This document shows, one piece after another, positions 1 to 10,958 of a stretch of 64,000 nucleotides of DNA. The position numbers and the translations under genes were made by a program. The stretch is from Hypholoma sublateritium FD-334 SS-4 (taxonomy: Eukaryota > Basidiomycota > Agaricomycetes > Agaricales > Strophariaceae): positions 88,405-152,404 of the forward strand of contig KN817518.1 in assembly GCA_000827495.1 (NCBI GenBank), written 5' to 3'. The notes beneath the pieces are model-generated. The model was given only the letters and a program-made list of their open reading frames with translations. It ran no database searches and was not told the DNA's origin. The stretch's first letter is position 1, and each line of letters begins with the position of its first letter.

Positions 1-1281
1 GATCGAAATACATGAAGGTGGGCATAGGGCAAGCATGGAATCTTGGGTGCTAGTGAAGCAAAGCGAAAGGCGCAACAAAAAATGGTGGCGGTGCCAAGTT
101 CGAGATTTCGATCACATTACCACGACCACGAACCGAAGTTCAACCCAAACCATGATCATGGACGAAACCTAGACTCACAAGCCAGTCCAAGCCTGTCGAA
201 GCTCGCTGGCTCTCTGTGCTCTGTAATATGTATCCGCAGAACGGGCTAGGGACGAGCCTAGACGAAACCCGACGAAGCCCTCCAGAGCGCATCCTGCTAT
301 GGTCTTGTTTGCCTCCGAGTCGCTACAATATTATCCTGTGGTTTGAAAGGAACGATGAAGAAGCCCTTGGCCGTGGTTGCCAAGCGCACGATAGCTCATC
401 CGTACATGTGTCGATGCTATCGTGGCTTAGTCCACGCTTCCACAGGCTTCCACTCTGTTACATTGACCATGAATAATGAATACAAACCAAACGGCGATAC
501 CTGGCAATACCTGGCAATACCTATCCTAGAACCTCGCTTACCTGGGTCTTCTCTTGGTCTGCTCTGCACATCGTCATTCTCATCGACTACCAAGACAAAT
601 CTTTACATGCCGCGGAAGAACATTTTTATCGCGACCGTCAATCATGCGGTCGGCCTTGGGTTGACCCTTCTCTTTCGCTCCACGGTAGGCTACGTCAAAT
701 TTCAGGCGCCCAAAGTCTCCTCCACCAGTCTGTCCAGAGTGGTCTGCAACCTGACGCCTAGTTACTTTACCTAAATCTACCTAAGATACTGCCGAGCGGA
801 GGATATATTGGCTTCGCGGCCTACGTGGAAGCATTCAATGAAACGACATTAATATTCGACCAACAAGTGGATATTTGCCCGTATCTTCAACTCCGAGAGC
901 CAAGCTCAAGATTCTAAAGGGTCGTATGGGGAGAAGGAGTCGAGAAACTGATAGCGTGCATTCTGTATTTTTCAGCGGGGTAACAACAGCCCGAACAGCT
1001 CACAAGTCCTCGAAATGTGGAGGTGAGCACAAGATCGTCTTTCCAAATCACCTCCAGTGCCTCTTGTCTGCCACATGAACCGCATCGCTTGACTATATCA
1101 GTCCTAAACAGGCATATCACTTCATATCCCGCCAACTCTGACACCCTCTGACCGACAGAGAAATACAATTCACCGAGGGCCTCATTTTGATTCGCAAGAC
1201 CGAAGAGATATAAAACCCCATCTATGGATCCGTATCTCGACAAGCAGTTTGCCTGTACAGAAATCCCCTCCTGCAGCCAGC
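1..1281. other. Left-edge intergenic region / deuterolysin promoter
   Basis: No convincing gene is visible on either strand. The open frames here are short, lack recognisable motifs and do not join through plausible introns. A short direct duplication (ctggcaatac twice) lies near 500-520. The right end is the promoter of the protease that starts at 1282. Confidence 0.5.
1209..1215 (+). promoter_or_regulatory. TATA box of the M35 protease gene
   Basis: A TATAAAA match lies about 67 bases upstream of the ATG at 1282, a normal core-promoter distance for a strongly expressed secreted enzyme. The assignment is by motif and position only. Confidence 0.5.
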
Positions 1282-2711
1282 ATGTTTTTCTCCTCTCCTC
1301 TTATCTGCCTTACTCTGGCTGCCGTCACATTGGCGACTCCCTACAAGAGAGCCGAGGGGCTCGTAGTACAAGTCTCTGCTCCGGCGACCTTTATCAGCTC
1401 CGTTAACGACCTCACGTTCACCGCTTCCGTGAAGAACACCGGGTCTGACGCAGTTAAGATTCTCAAATACGGCACGATCCTTGACGAAAAGCTGCCCACG
1501 AAGTCTTTCACCGTGACCAAGGATGGCGCAGCCGTCCCCTTCACCGGGATCAAGGTAAGAAAATCCATCAGCGGACATGAGTATGCGCTGGTCTGACTAA
1601 AATGACTTTCACAGATGTCAGTCTCTCTCACCGAAGTCGACGACTCTGCATTTGTGACCATCGCACCAGGCGCGACCGTCACCGTCTCCCACAGCAGTCA
1701 GTCTCATTCTCAGTTAGATAGAATTATTACTGCAGTCTAACACTCCCAATGATTTACAGTTGCCAGCCTCTACGACTTCGAGTCCGCGGGTGCAGGCAAA
1801 TTCTCCTTCGAGCCAGTGACTACCTTCCTTATGGCCTCCGGCGCGCAGGCCAAGGTCATCGGTAACTTCGCCAAAGCCACGGCCATCACGAACGCAGTCG
1901 AGGTCGAGCTCTCTGGCGACATCGCGCGCCGCGACCTCGTTAGGCTCGACAAGCGTGCCAGGGACATCTGCACGACCGCGTCGAAGAAGACCTTCATCGA
2001 TGCAAGCTTTACGGAGGCGAAGACGCTCGCCTCGACCGCAGTGTCGTACATCAGCAGCAGGGGCGCAAGTGATTCGCTGTATAAGGCGTATTTCGGCGCC
2101 ACTGCTACCTCGCGCGTCAGTACCATACTTAACGCTGTCGCAACGGAGAGCTCGACCACCCGCACGTTCGTGACCCTTTGATTCACTCAGTTCTGCACAT
2201 TCTGACTGATATATAATAGATTAAGTTGTGTGGACACATATGGCGCGTGCACCAGCGGCGTCATTGCGTACACGCTCATCGCCACCACCAATGTAAGCTC
2301 CCTAACCAGGAGCCAGTGACAATAAGCGGGAGCTGATACGTGTTCCAGATCTACTTCTGCAGCATTTTCTTCAACGAGGTTCCCACTGCCAACCTCTGCT
2401 CCGGCACGACAGTCGCTTCCCGCAATGTGCGCGGTGGCACGACCCTTCACGAGGTGATCTCGAACCTACGGTATATGTTATCAGACGGTGGTCTAACTTA
2501 CTTCTTCTAGTTTACACACGCTGTTGGTGACACGGACGACGTTACATACGGTTGCTCTGCCGACCAGGCGCTCACTGACGCGAGGAAAGTGATTAACGCT
2601 GATAACTACAACGTAAGGCCATCTAATATCTCCAAGGTCGAGCAAGGCTGACAGTCCTTTTGGAAATTATAGTGCTTCACGACACAGGTTTACGCCAACA
2701 CCAAGTGCTAA
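1282..2711 (+). CDS. Secreted deuterolysin-type metalloprotease (M35 family)
   Basis: Zinc endopeptidase of the aspzincin/deuterolysin family, exported to digest extracellular protein. My seven-exon model is 1282-1554, 1615-1696, 1760-2165, 2220-2292, 2349-2453, 2511-2612 and 2673-2711; it keeps frame and gives 359 residues. It starts with a signal peptide (MFFSSPLICLTLAAVTLA) followed by a KR site, then a propeptide ending near a second KR (LDKR). The mature enzyme has a CVDTYGAC segment, the zinc motif HEFTH, a downstream TDDVTYG that supplies the aspartate ligand, and paired cysteines up to the C-terminal CFTTQVYANTKC. The fifth intron splits HEFTH after HE. The donor after exon 3 is a weak GTTCGT, chosen because the nearby GTGACC would shift the frame. 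The family call is secure; exon 3's end is the least certain point. Confidence 0.88.
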
Positions 2712-2840
2712 ATAGCTTATGCGGATTAGCTGTAACAGCGTTTGTACATACATAATTGCAAAGGATATCTGTAAAATGTAAGGTTTCTGTAGAAGTAAAT
2801 TGTATACTGTTTGATACGATGGCCAAGCGATTGCTGGATG

Positions 2841-4346
2841 CTATCCTAACCTAGCCTTCTTGCGTCCATTTCCGCCGGACTGTGCCCCGTAGTGCCCGCC
2901 GCCGCCGCTCAGGCTGGCAAAACTCGCTGAGCTGCCTGGCTTCGACTGCGACTGCCCAAAAGCGACCATATGTGCGTGGCCGACGCCCTGTTGCGACATG
3001 TGCTGCGGGACGGGCATCATCGACGGCGCCTCGTCCTGAGTGATACGGCGGTGCGGCGGGATCTGCTGCTGGGGTATCGTCTGGAAGGCGCTGTGTCTGT
3101 CGTTAGTACGTGCGCGCGATGATGGGATACTCTGGGAACGCACTTCCACGTCGGCTTGGGCTCGTCCTGGAACCACTTGTGCTGCAGCGCGTCCTTGGCG
3201 GTGAGCCGCGTGTCGGGGTCGTACATGAAAAGACGTCGCATGAGGTCGTAGCCCTGCGGTCCCCGGATGCGCGAATTGCACCAGCCGACCAGTTGGCTCT
3301 GGAAGCTGTAACACGTAGCATTAGATTACTCCAGACTGCTAGATGGTAAATACGCACTGGTCGAGTCGCTTCATGCTCTGATATTCGGGCATATGCACGA
3401 CGCCGGGCCAGTCGTTCTCGTCAGGCGTGCCGAGCACCTCGAATATCTTCAGGAGCTGGTCGCGCTGGAACGGGACGTTCTTCTTCGAGTCAAGCTTCGC
3501 CTCCTCGCCTTTGAAGATCGGGCGAAGGCTCGCGAGCTCGGCGAGCACGCAGCCCACGGCCCAGCAGTCGATGGCCTTCGTGTAGTGCTTCGCGCCCATG
3601 AGGAGCTCCGGCGCGCGGTACCAGATCGTCACGACGACCTTGTCGCCGGCGAAGAGCGGCTGCAGGGGCTCGTAGATGAGGCGCGCGAGGCCCAAGTCGC
3701 CGATCTTGACGACGCCCGCGGATGTGATGAGGATGTTCGCAGGCTTCAGGTCGCGATGGAGGATGTGGCAAGAGTGCAGGTACACGAGCCCATTCAGAAG
3801 TTGGTATGTGAGAGACTTGAGAACAGTGAGGGTAATCGATGCACGCAGTGTCTGCGAATGGTGGTGGATTACTTGCTATTCGAGGATCAGACGGACGCTA
3901 TTTATTCAATTTTGGCGCGTAAGACGTACGAGAAAGTCGTGCTCTGCGTATTCGAAGACCATGTAGATAGATTTGTCCTCGAGAATGACCTCTTTCAGAG
4001 CGACTATATTCTCATGGTCGATCTCTCTGTTCAACTTAGTCTTCTGTCAGTCCTACGTCCAAACAAATGAAATACCACGAACTGCAATTTCTCGGATAGC
4101 ACTCTGACTGATCCCAGTGTAAGTGATCACATCGCCCTCCTTGTCCGGCTTAAATTTCTTGATAGCATGAATCGTGCCGCCTTCTGATAGGCTTCTGGCT
4201 TTGTACACGCGTCCGTAAGTCCCCGAGGATATAAATCCGAGAATTTCGTATTTCGAAGTCACAGAACGATGGTTTCCGTCGCGTTTGTGCCGATAAAGGA
4301 GCATGGGATCATGTTGGAGGATGTTGCTTGACCATTCGTCGAGCAT
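2841..4346 (-). CDS. SSN3: Cyclin-dependent kinase 8 (Mediator kinase subunit, SSN3/SRB10)
   Basis: Serine/threonine kinase of the Mediator CDK8 module, which with cyclin C phosphorylates RNA polymerase II and transcription factors in the nucleus. The ATG at 4346 opens [11 protein letters not shown]. The glycine loop is [14 protein letters not shown], the ATP lysine lies in AIKKF, and the cyclin-binding helix reads SQSAIREIA, resembling the CDK8-specific SMSACRE rather than PSTAIRE. The catalytic loop is [10 protein letters not shown] and the magnesium motif is GDLG in place of DFG (animal CDK8 has DMG). The sequence continues through [12 protein letters not shown] and [11 protein letters not shown] to a Gln/Gly/His-rich tail ending GRKKARLG. 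At least five introns are needed. It is divergent from the deacetylase at 4635, with 288 bases between the two start codons. Confidence 0.9.
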
Positions 4347-4634
4347 AGTGGTATGCTAGGGACATTTGGTGGGTCAAAAGCCCTCTAGTCCCGACACTTC
4401 TTGTCGTCTACAAGTAGCAGAAAAAGTTTGGAGAAGGTGAACGCAAATTACAAATCGAGTTTAGGAAACAAAGCGCGGGGAGATGAGGTCACGTTCTGAG
4501 CCAAGTGGCACGGCACAGCAGCGGGCCGCGGTCTTTGGGCACTTTTTCTACTATGAAACTACGTTAGTTGCACACCACGAAGAGCAATTTAGGCACCAGC
4601 AACGCCGGCGCATAGCCTATGCGCGCGCACAGAA
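4347..4634. promoter_or_regulatory. Short bidirectional promoter, CDK8 / histone deacetylase
   Basis: The 288 bases between two divergent start codons must hold both promoters and both 5' untranslated regions. No clear TATA box is seen. Shared regulation of the two genes is an inference from the geometry. Confidence 0.5.
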
Positions 4635-6619
4635 ATGAGTAACCGGAAAGTCGCCTATTACTATGACAGTACGTATGCCTCCTGTCGTCGTGTCTTGTGC
4701 TCACCGCCCACGCAGACGATGTTGGGGCTTACACCTATGGACTCGGACACCCCATGAAGCCCCACCGCATAAGGGTGACTCACGATTTAGTCACGGCGTA
4801 TGGGATGCTCGACAAAATGCATATTCTTGTGAGTTGAATGCCTTCACAAAGGGACTATATGCTCACTCTGCCACAGCGCCCCAAGCGGGCGACACCCGAG
4901 GTTATGAGTTCTTTCCACACTGACGAATACGTCAACTTTCTGCACAACGTCACGCCCGAGACAGCGGAGAAGATGACCTACCATGGCACTCGATGTGTGT
5001 TCTCTTGCCTTTGAACCCTGTTTGTCGTCGGCTGACCGGTAACTAGTTTTGGTCGGCGAGGACAACCCGGCTTTCGAAGGCGTGTTTGAGTTCTGCTCTA
5101 TATCGGCGGGCGGGTCCATCGGTACGCCTTTCCTCTCAAACAACACGTTTCACTGTATCAATCCCGTATGATGTCTTTAGGCGCCGCGAAGCAAATTACC
5201 TCGGGTGCAGCGGATATCGCCATCAACTGGGCCGGAGGTCTGCACCATGCAAAAAAGCGGGAAGCTTCCGGGTTCTGCTACATCAACGATATTGTTCTCG
5301 GCACGCTCGAGCTTCTGCGCACATACCCACGGGTGCTATACATTGACATCGACTGCCATCACGGCGATGGCGTAGAGGAGGCGTTTTATACCACGGACCG
5401 CGTCATGACGTGCAGCTTCCACAAGTTTGGGGAATACTTCCCTGGGACGGGGACACAGGAGGACAAGGGACGCGGAAAGGGCAAGGGGTATGCGGTAAAC
5501 GTGCCGCTGAAGGATGGAATTACGGACGAGGCTTTCAAGAGTGTCTTCCGGCCGGTGAGTCCCATGATACTCTCCTCTCCTACTCTGTCTTATATCAGCA
5601 GGTCATCAAACGGGTCCTCGAAGTCTTCCAGCCATCCGCTGTGGTTCTGCAGTGCGGCTCAGACTCGCTAGCCGGCGACAAGCTCGGCTGCTTCAATCTC
5701 ACGATGCACGGGCACGCTTCATGCGTGCAATTTCTACGCAAACAGAACATCCCGCTCATCCTGCTCGGCGGTGGCGGATACACCGTCAAGAACGTTGCTC
5801 GGACATGGACGTACGAGACGGCATGCGCGCTGGGCATCGAGGATGACATCGACCCCGTCCTGCCGTGGAACCAGTATTTCGAGTGGTTCGGCCCGCGCTA
5901 CAGGCTCGAGGTGCCGGAGAACAACATGGAGGACCTGAACATCAAGGACGGCTCGCTGGACGTCGTCCGCGCGAACGCGCTCGAGCAGCTTCAACAGCTG
6001 ACCTGCGCCCCGTCGGTGCAGCTGCAGGACACGCCGCGCGAGAGCGTGCAGCAGCACCTCGGATTCGGACACGACGAGGAGGAAGGCAGGGACGAACTTG
6101 ATGAGCAGCTCGCACGTACGATATACACTCTGTTTCTCAAGCGATGTTACCCTGACACTCCACCCCGCAGAACACACCCGCTACCTGTACCAACTCCAAG
6201 AGCCAGACACCACGACAGACGAGTCGGGCGGCTCCGACTCATGGGACTCGGACGAATCGGGCGCAAGCGCGCGTGCGGGCTGGCAGCGGCGCGCCCAGTC
6301 CACCTCGCGCACGCGAGCAGGTGGCGCACCCAGCAAGCGGCGCATGAGCTTGCTCACGGGGCAGTACTTCGACGTGCCGGCGCACGAGAACGGGTACGAA
6401 CACTACGAGTGCGGCGCGCCGCCGATGAAGAGCACCAAGCGACGTTTCTTCGCGAGTGGCGCGTGGGACGAGGGCGACTTCATCGACGCAGAGCTCGACG
6501 CGCGGCGGGGCGTGCTTGGTGGTGGCCGGCAGCCGCTGGGACGAGCGATGGAGCGCGGTGGGCAGTATGTGGACATTTTTGACGAGGAGGACGAGGAGCC
6601 GATGTCCGTGGACTCGTAG
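4635..6619 (+). CDS. Class I histone deacetylase, RPD3/HDAC1 type, copy A
   Basis: Zinc-dependent lysine deacetylase, catalytic subunit of RPD3/SIN3-type nuclear corepressor complexes. The ATG at 4635 begins [11 protein letters not shown]; the first intron follows base 4668 and leads into [12 protein letters not shown]. Further exons begin at RPKRATP, LVGEDNP, GAAKQIT, VIKRVLE and HTRYLYQ. Class I hallmarks are all present: [26 protein letters not shown] with the catalytic histidines, [16 protein letters not shown], the zinc aspartate in [10 protein letters not shown], and [14 protein letters not shown] with the catalytic tyrosine. After the catalytic core comes a tail of about 180 residues that is acidic and Ser/Arg-rich, ending [12 protein letters not shown]. 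Total length is about 580 residues. A close paralog lies on the opposite strand at 24519-26692. This copy has visibly GC-richer codons than its paralog. Confidence 0.93.
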
Positions 6620-7821
6620 CGTCGCCTGAGCGATTGCACTGCGGCTGAAAAAAAATTCAGGCCGTGCGCGCTGTGCGATGTAGATGTATATGGTAGATAC
6701 TTAACTGTAATAATTGTAATAGCTGTATTTGGACCCCGTTTTTCAAGGCCTTACGATCATGTACACTGTGTAGCTGTGCTTGCTCTGACCTGTGAAGTAA
6801 GCATTTAGATCCCTGCCCAAGTAGCGATTTAAAAGGGGCTGTTACACGGGTTCCCACGGCAGTGCTTGAGCTCTGCAGCGAACGTCATTACATGCTCTAA
6901 CTTCGACCAAACACACAGTCCTATTAAACTGATGCTCGCTCTGTCCTGCTCTGTGTATCAGCCCAGCAATTCAGTTTCGAGCACTACCTATCCCCGACCG
7001 AAATTCCGAGGACGCACAAGTTTAGAACGCCACCCATACGCAAGATGTACCCCAAAGCTCTGCGAAGCCGCAATCCCAGCGTTATCCTTGCACAGCGGAT
7101 TCCGTTTTTTGCGCTAGTAACGGGTTCGCTTTCTGATTCAGCTTTGATAATTATCTGCCAAAGCAGCACACGATCATGAGGCGGGGTCTTGGGCAGGCCT
7201 CGCCTCTTGGGACGTTCTTAGGCGTATCAGAGATGGGCCTTTGACGACCGCTTTTATCGACCGTCTGTGCGCACACCCGTTTTGGGGCCTTGTCGTCCTT
7301 AGCCGGTTTGCCGTCCTAACTAATTTTCGTACGTTCAGCTCTCGAGTTTCGACGCCCTGGTTGGGCGCTGGTCACCAAAGACGCGAAAAGATTGCGAGTA
7401 TTGAGATAATTGAGGCGTTTATGGTAAGAACTAAATGCGATAAGGTCTTTGAAATTCTGACCAGTCGTCCAATTATCGCAAAATTTTTTAGACATGCACA
7501 GTTGACGGCATCAACGAAAGTCATCAGCTCCTCCTCCAGGACCTTATCGCGGTGGCTTGGCCTCAATCATGCCAGTGCCTGAACCACTCAACTATATACA
7601 GGGGCACCGTTCGCGCGCTATCAATGCCTAGAATGCAGCGCGTATCAGCGCGTATCTCGTGCGTTCAGTGCCGTTGACATGTTCGTTGGAATATCCCCGG
7701 AGACGCTGATAATGAGAGTGCAGTATAAATAGCTATCTGGTGGACGCCGGTATTTATCGCTGCCTCTTCTCGCACCCGAGGGATATCTAGTGGTCGCTCG
7801 GCTTCCCGTATCCACGCTGTC
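6620..7821. other. Intergenic region, HDAC-A 3' end to permease promoter
   Basis: No gene is supported in these 1.2 kb. It contains the 3' untranslated region of the deacetylase and the permease promoter. A short direct repeat (agcgcgtatc twice) lies near 7637-7657. Confidence 0.5.
7724..7731 (+). promoter_or_regulatory. TATA box of the purine permease gene
   Basis: TATAAATA lies about 91 bases upstream of the permease ATG at 7822. It is called from motif and spacing only. Confidence 0.5.
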
Positions 7822-9947
7822 ATGTCGTCCACAGCAGTCCAGGAGCAGCCCAAGGCCGTCCCCGCGCCCTCGAAGTTTGCCGCCATCAAGGAGAGTGTGG
7901 GGCACTTCCAGCACAAGTTAACAACCAAGGATGGCTGGGTGGGCGACTACGACTATGCATGGTACGCTCGTCCACCCTAAGCCGGCGCTCAGTATGCACT
8001 GACTATCGGAAAACAGGCTATGTACGCCCATATTGCCATTCATGAAGCAGGCGAACCGGTCGCCCCCGTTCTACGCGCTCAACGATGACCTTCCCCTCAT
8101 CCTTGCTATCTCGAGTGGGCTCCAGCATGCGCTTGCTATGCTGGCGGGTCTCATCACGCCGCCCATCATATTCGCTTCGGCGCTTAGCTTGGACGCAGAA
8201 ACATCCTCCTACATGATTTCCGCTTCTCTGATCGGCTGTGGTGCGTCGGAAGTTACATCGAAAGGGCAGTCAGCTCACCAAGTCGGTATCAGGCATCATG
8301 AGTCTGGTGCAGATGTCCAGGATACATCTCTTCCGGGGCTACTATCTGGGCACTGGACTTATCACTGTCGTCGGCACAAGTTTCGCCACCCTTTCCACCG
8401 CCACTGCCGTGAGATCTTTACCCTTTTATTTTTATCCGAATTTCAATTCTAATTTGAAGTCGCGTGGTACTGTAGATCTTCGACGCTATGTACAAAGACG
8501 GAACGTGCTCCTCGATAACAGCTGCTGACGGCACCGTAACCCGACTTGCCTGTCCCGATGCCTATGGAAAGGTCCTCGGTCCGTGCGATCCCTGAGGGCC
8601 ACATATGCATCTAGCTAATGAATTGGACAACAGGCACATCCCTTATTTGTTCCTTCCTCGAAATCTTCCTGTCGTTCTGCTCGCCGAAGGCCCTCAAGCG
8701 CATCTTCCCCCCTCTCGTCACCGGTACGGTGATATTGATGATCGGCGCCTCTCTAATCGGCAGCTCTGGCATTGCTAACTGGGGCGGAGGCTCGAACGAC
8801 TGCATGTCTCGACCTACTTCGGGCATCTTCGAGCTGTGCCCTACAATCTTCGCTCCTCGGCCCCTTCTGTAAGTCCCCCCAACCATAAATCATAATTCAT
8901 CCACTCATTCTATACAGCTGGGGTGCTCCTGAATTTATCGGCCTTGGATTCCTTTCGTTCGCTACCATCATCCTGACGGAGCTCTTTGGCTCTCCGTTCC
9001 TCAAGAATATCAGTATCATCGTTGGTCTGGTGGTGGGATGCATCGTCGCGGGTGCTGCTGGGTACATAGACGATTCGACCATCAAGAGTGCCCCCGCTAT
9101 CACATTCCTATGGGTGCACACATTCAAAATTGGAGTATACGCCCCGGCCATTCTGCCCATGCTAGCTGTCTATGGTACGCAAGCGATTCTTTCCCCAACG
9201 CCCATTTATCTGACCCACCTCTACCTCACAGTGTCCCTCGCCATGGAAGCCATCGGCGACATCACCGCCTCCGCGGAGGTCTCCCGCCAGCCGGTCATCG
9301 GCGACGTCTTCGACTCGCGCATCCAGGGCGGCATCCTCAGCGACGGCATCGGCGGCTTCGTCTCCGCGCTCTTCACGGTGACGCCGCTCTCCGTCTTCGC
9401 GCAGAACAACGGCGTGATCGCGATCACGCGCTGCGCGAACCGCGGCGCGGGGCGCTGGTGCTGCGCGTTCCTCATCCTCTTCGGCGTGCTCGGCAAGCTC
9501 TCGGGCGTGTTCCTCGCGATCCCGAACAGCGTGCTCGGCGGCGTGACGACGTTCCTCTTCGCGAGCGTCGCGACGAGCGGCCTGCGCGTGCTCGCGTACG
9601 TCAAGTTCACGCGCCGCGCGCGCTTCGTGCTCGCCGCCGCGCTCTCATTTGGGCTTGGAAACCTGCTCGTGCCGGGCATCTTCACGCATCTCTTCGAGGG
9701 GGTGAGCAGCCCGAACAAGGGCCTGCAAGGCCTATTCGACTCGATTACGATCATCCTCAGCACGCCTTGTGAGTCGCACTGCTCGTAGTCCTTGGATATT
9801 GCTGATATTCTGAAATTTGTAGTCCTTTCCGCTGGTATTGTTGCCGCTGTACTCAATTTGATTCTGCCGCACGAGGCTCCTGAGCCTGCAGAGGTTGAGG
9901 AAGTCACAACGGTCGACATGGAATCCCAGGACGAGAAAAGCCCATAG
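7822..9947 (+). CDS. Uric acid-xanthine permease (NAT/NCS2 family, UapA-like)
   Basis: Plasma-membrane H+ symporter that takes up uric acid and xanthine as nitrogen sources. The ATG at 7822 starts MSSTAVQEQPKAV; there are about seven introns and about 600 residues. The family landmarks are clear: the membrane-segment-3 QH motif in SSGLQHALAMLAG, the segment-8 AMEAIGDITASAEVSRQP containing the substrate-site Glu and Asp of UapA, and the NAT signature AQNNGVIAITRCANR, where Q-N-x-G-x4-T-R determines specificity. The Gln-Asn pair and arginine are the residues found in UapA/UapC, which favours urate/xanthine over uracil. Multiple hydrophobic segments fill the middle, and the C-terminal tail ends DMESQDEKSP. 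The boundary between membrane segments 7 and 8 (near 9173-9230) can be read as an intron or read through. No purine-catabolism genes lie next to it. Confidence 0.9.
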
Positions 9948-10541
9948 ATTTACCTCAATATTTTCCTCCGCCTTCAGCGTGCTTCATGGATCCACCAACC
10001 CCACTAATATTCAACTGCAAGTACTAACCAATTTCTTTCGTATCTCACTATATCTATACGCTATTAGTAGAACCAAAATATGTATTATAGTAATATCAGG
10101 GCTTTCAATTCGATTTATGGTGTCTTTTTTCTTTCCATTCCAAATGCTGCAGTGAATACTTTTAAATGATATATATAAAATACTTACATGACCCTAGAAC
10201 TTTCATTGGGGTTCTGCTAATTCTCCAAGACAATATCTCTCAGAACTTGAAGGTCTCGGGCTCATGTCATTATTCCGGGGTCTATCTATGCATGCAATAT
10301 AAAGTACAATTATAAAAGAAAAGGGGAGAGCCACTACACCGGCCCGCACGCACTGCCCAGCGTCAGTCGGGTAAATGGATGCGATCGTGCAACGTGCAGG
10401 GGTTCCCGGATGATATGCGCGCTGCGAATACGTGAAGCGTTCTCGGTGTCCGAGTTCCAGGTGGGGTCATAAATAGCAGAGTCCTTCCGTGTGATGCCAT
10501 AGTAGGTCGTTCAAGTTCGTCAAGGCCAGGGCGTCAGACGA
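9948..10541. other. Intergenic region between convergent genes
   Basis: No coding signal is visible. The stretch is AT-rich near 9950-10310 and lies between the 3' ends of the permease (+) and the small gene on the minus strand. Confidence 0.5.
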
Positions 10542-10958
10542 TCACCAGTACACCCGGCGTTCGATGGTGCGGCGGCGCTCTGGATGGCTGTACGAGACGG
10601 TGCGCCGCACGCGGGTTACAGTGGGGTACCTGTAGGCAGAGCAAGGGTGAACACGGGCAAGAACGACTCTGGAAACTGTGCGCACCATGCGTGGTAGAGC
10701 TCGCCGTCGAGCTGCACCTCGACGATTTGGCGGCCCTAGAGAAGAGTAGGTAAGAAGGCGGCACAATTGAGGCAAACTCAGAGGCGGGGCAGACGTACAG
10801 CGTAGTCGAAGTGCGACCCGATGACGAGGCCCTCCTGCCTGCCCTTGATGCCGTGGCGGACGGCGACGATGTCTCCTGGCTATACGCAACTAAGATACGG
10901 CGCTGCACAGATCATCGACAGCAGTGCGCACCACGATGTACTCTTCGCTGGTCGACAT
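10542..10958 (-). CDS. Small uncharacterised protein (about 85 residues, four exons)
   Basis: I do not recognise a named family. The model begins MSTSEEYIVVRTA at 10958, then joins PGDIVAVRHGIKGRQEG, GRQIVEVQLDGELYHAW and QYPTVTRVRRTVSYSHP, ending RRTIERRVYW before TGA at 10542-10544. All four exons join in phase through GT..AG introns, which chance ORFs would rarely do. The middle looks like a small beta-rich fold, with short strands of charged and hydrophobic residues; the C-terminus is strongly basic (RRRTIERRVYW). There is no signal peptide or membrane segment. A nuclear or nucleic-acid role would be a guess from charge alone. It reads away from tRNA-Ser, with a 1.35-kb upstream region that has a TATA-like motif at 11157. 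Confidence 0.55.

Noticed and set aside
1..1080. Small ORFs at the left edge, including one of 143 codons
   Set aside because: No motif and no phase-consistent splicing to neighbours.
3393..4070. 225-codon plus-strand frame over the CDK8 gene
   Set aside because: It is the antisense of kinase exons; the minus strand carries all CDK8 motifs.
5410..6582. 390-codon frame in the first deacetylase region
   Set aside because: It begins in a wrong frame upstream, then reads through the true exon and an intron; the spliced model explains the conserved parts.
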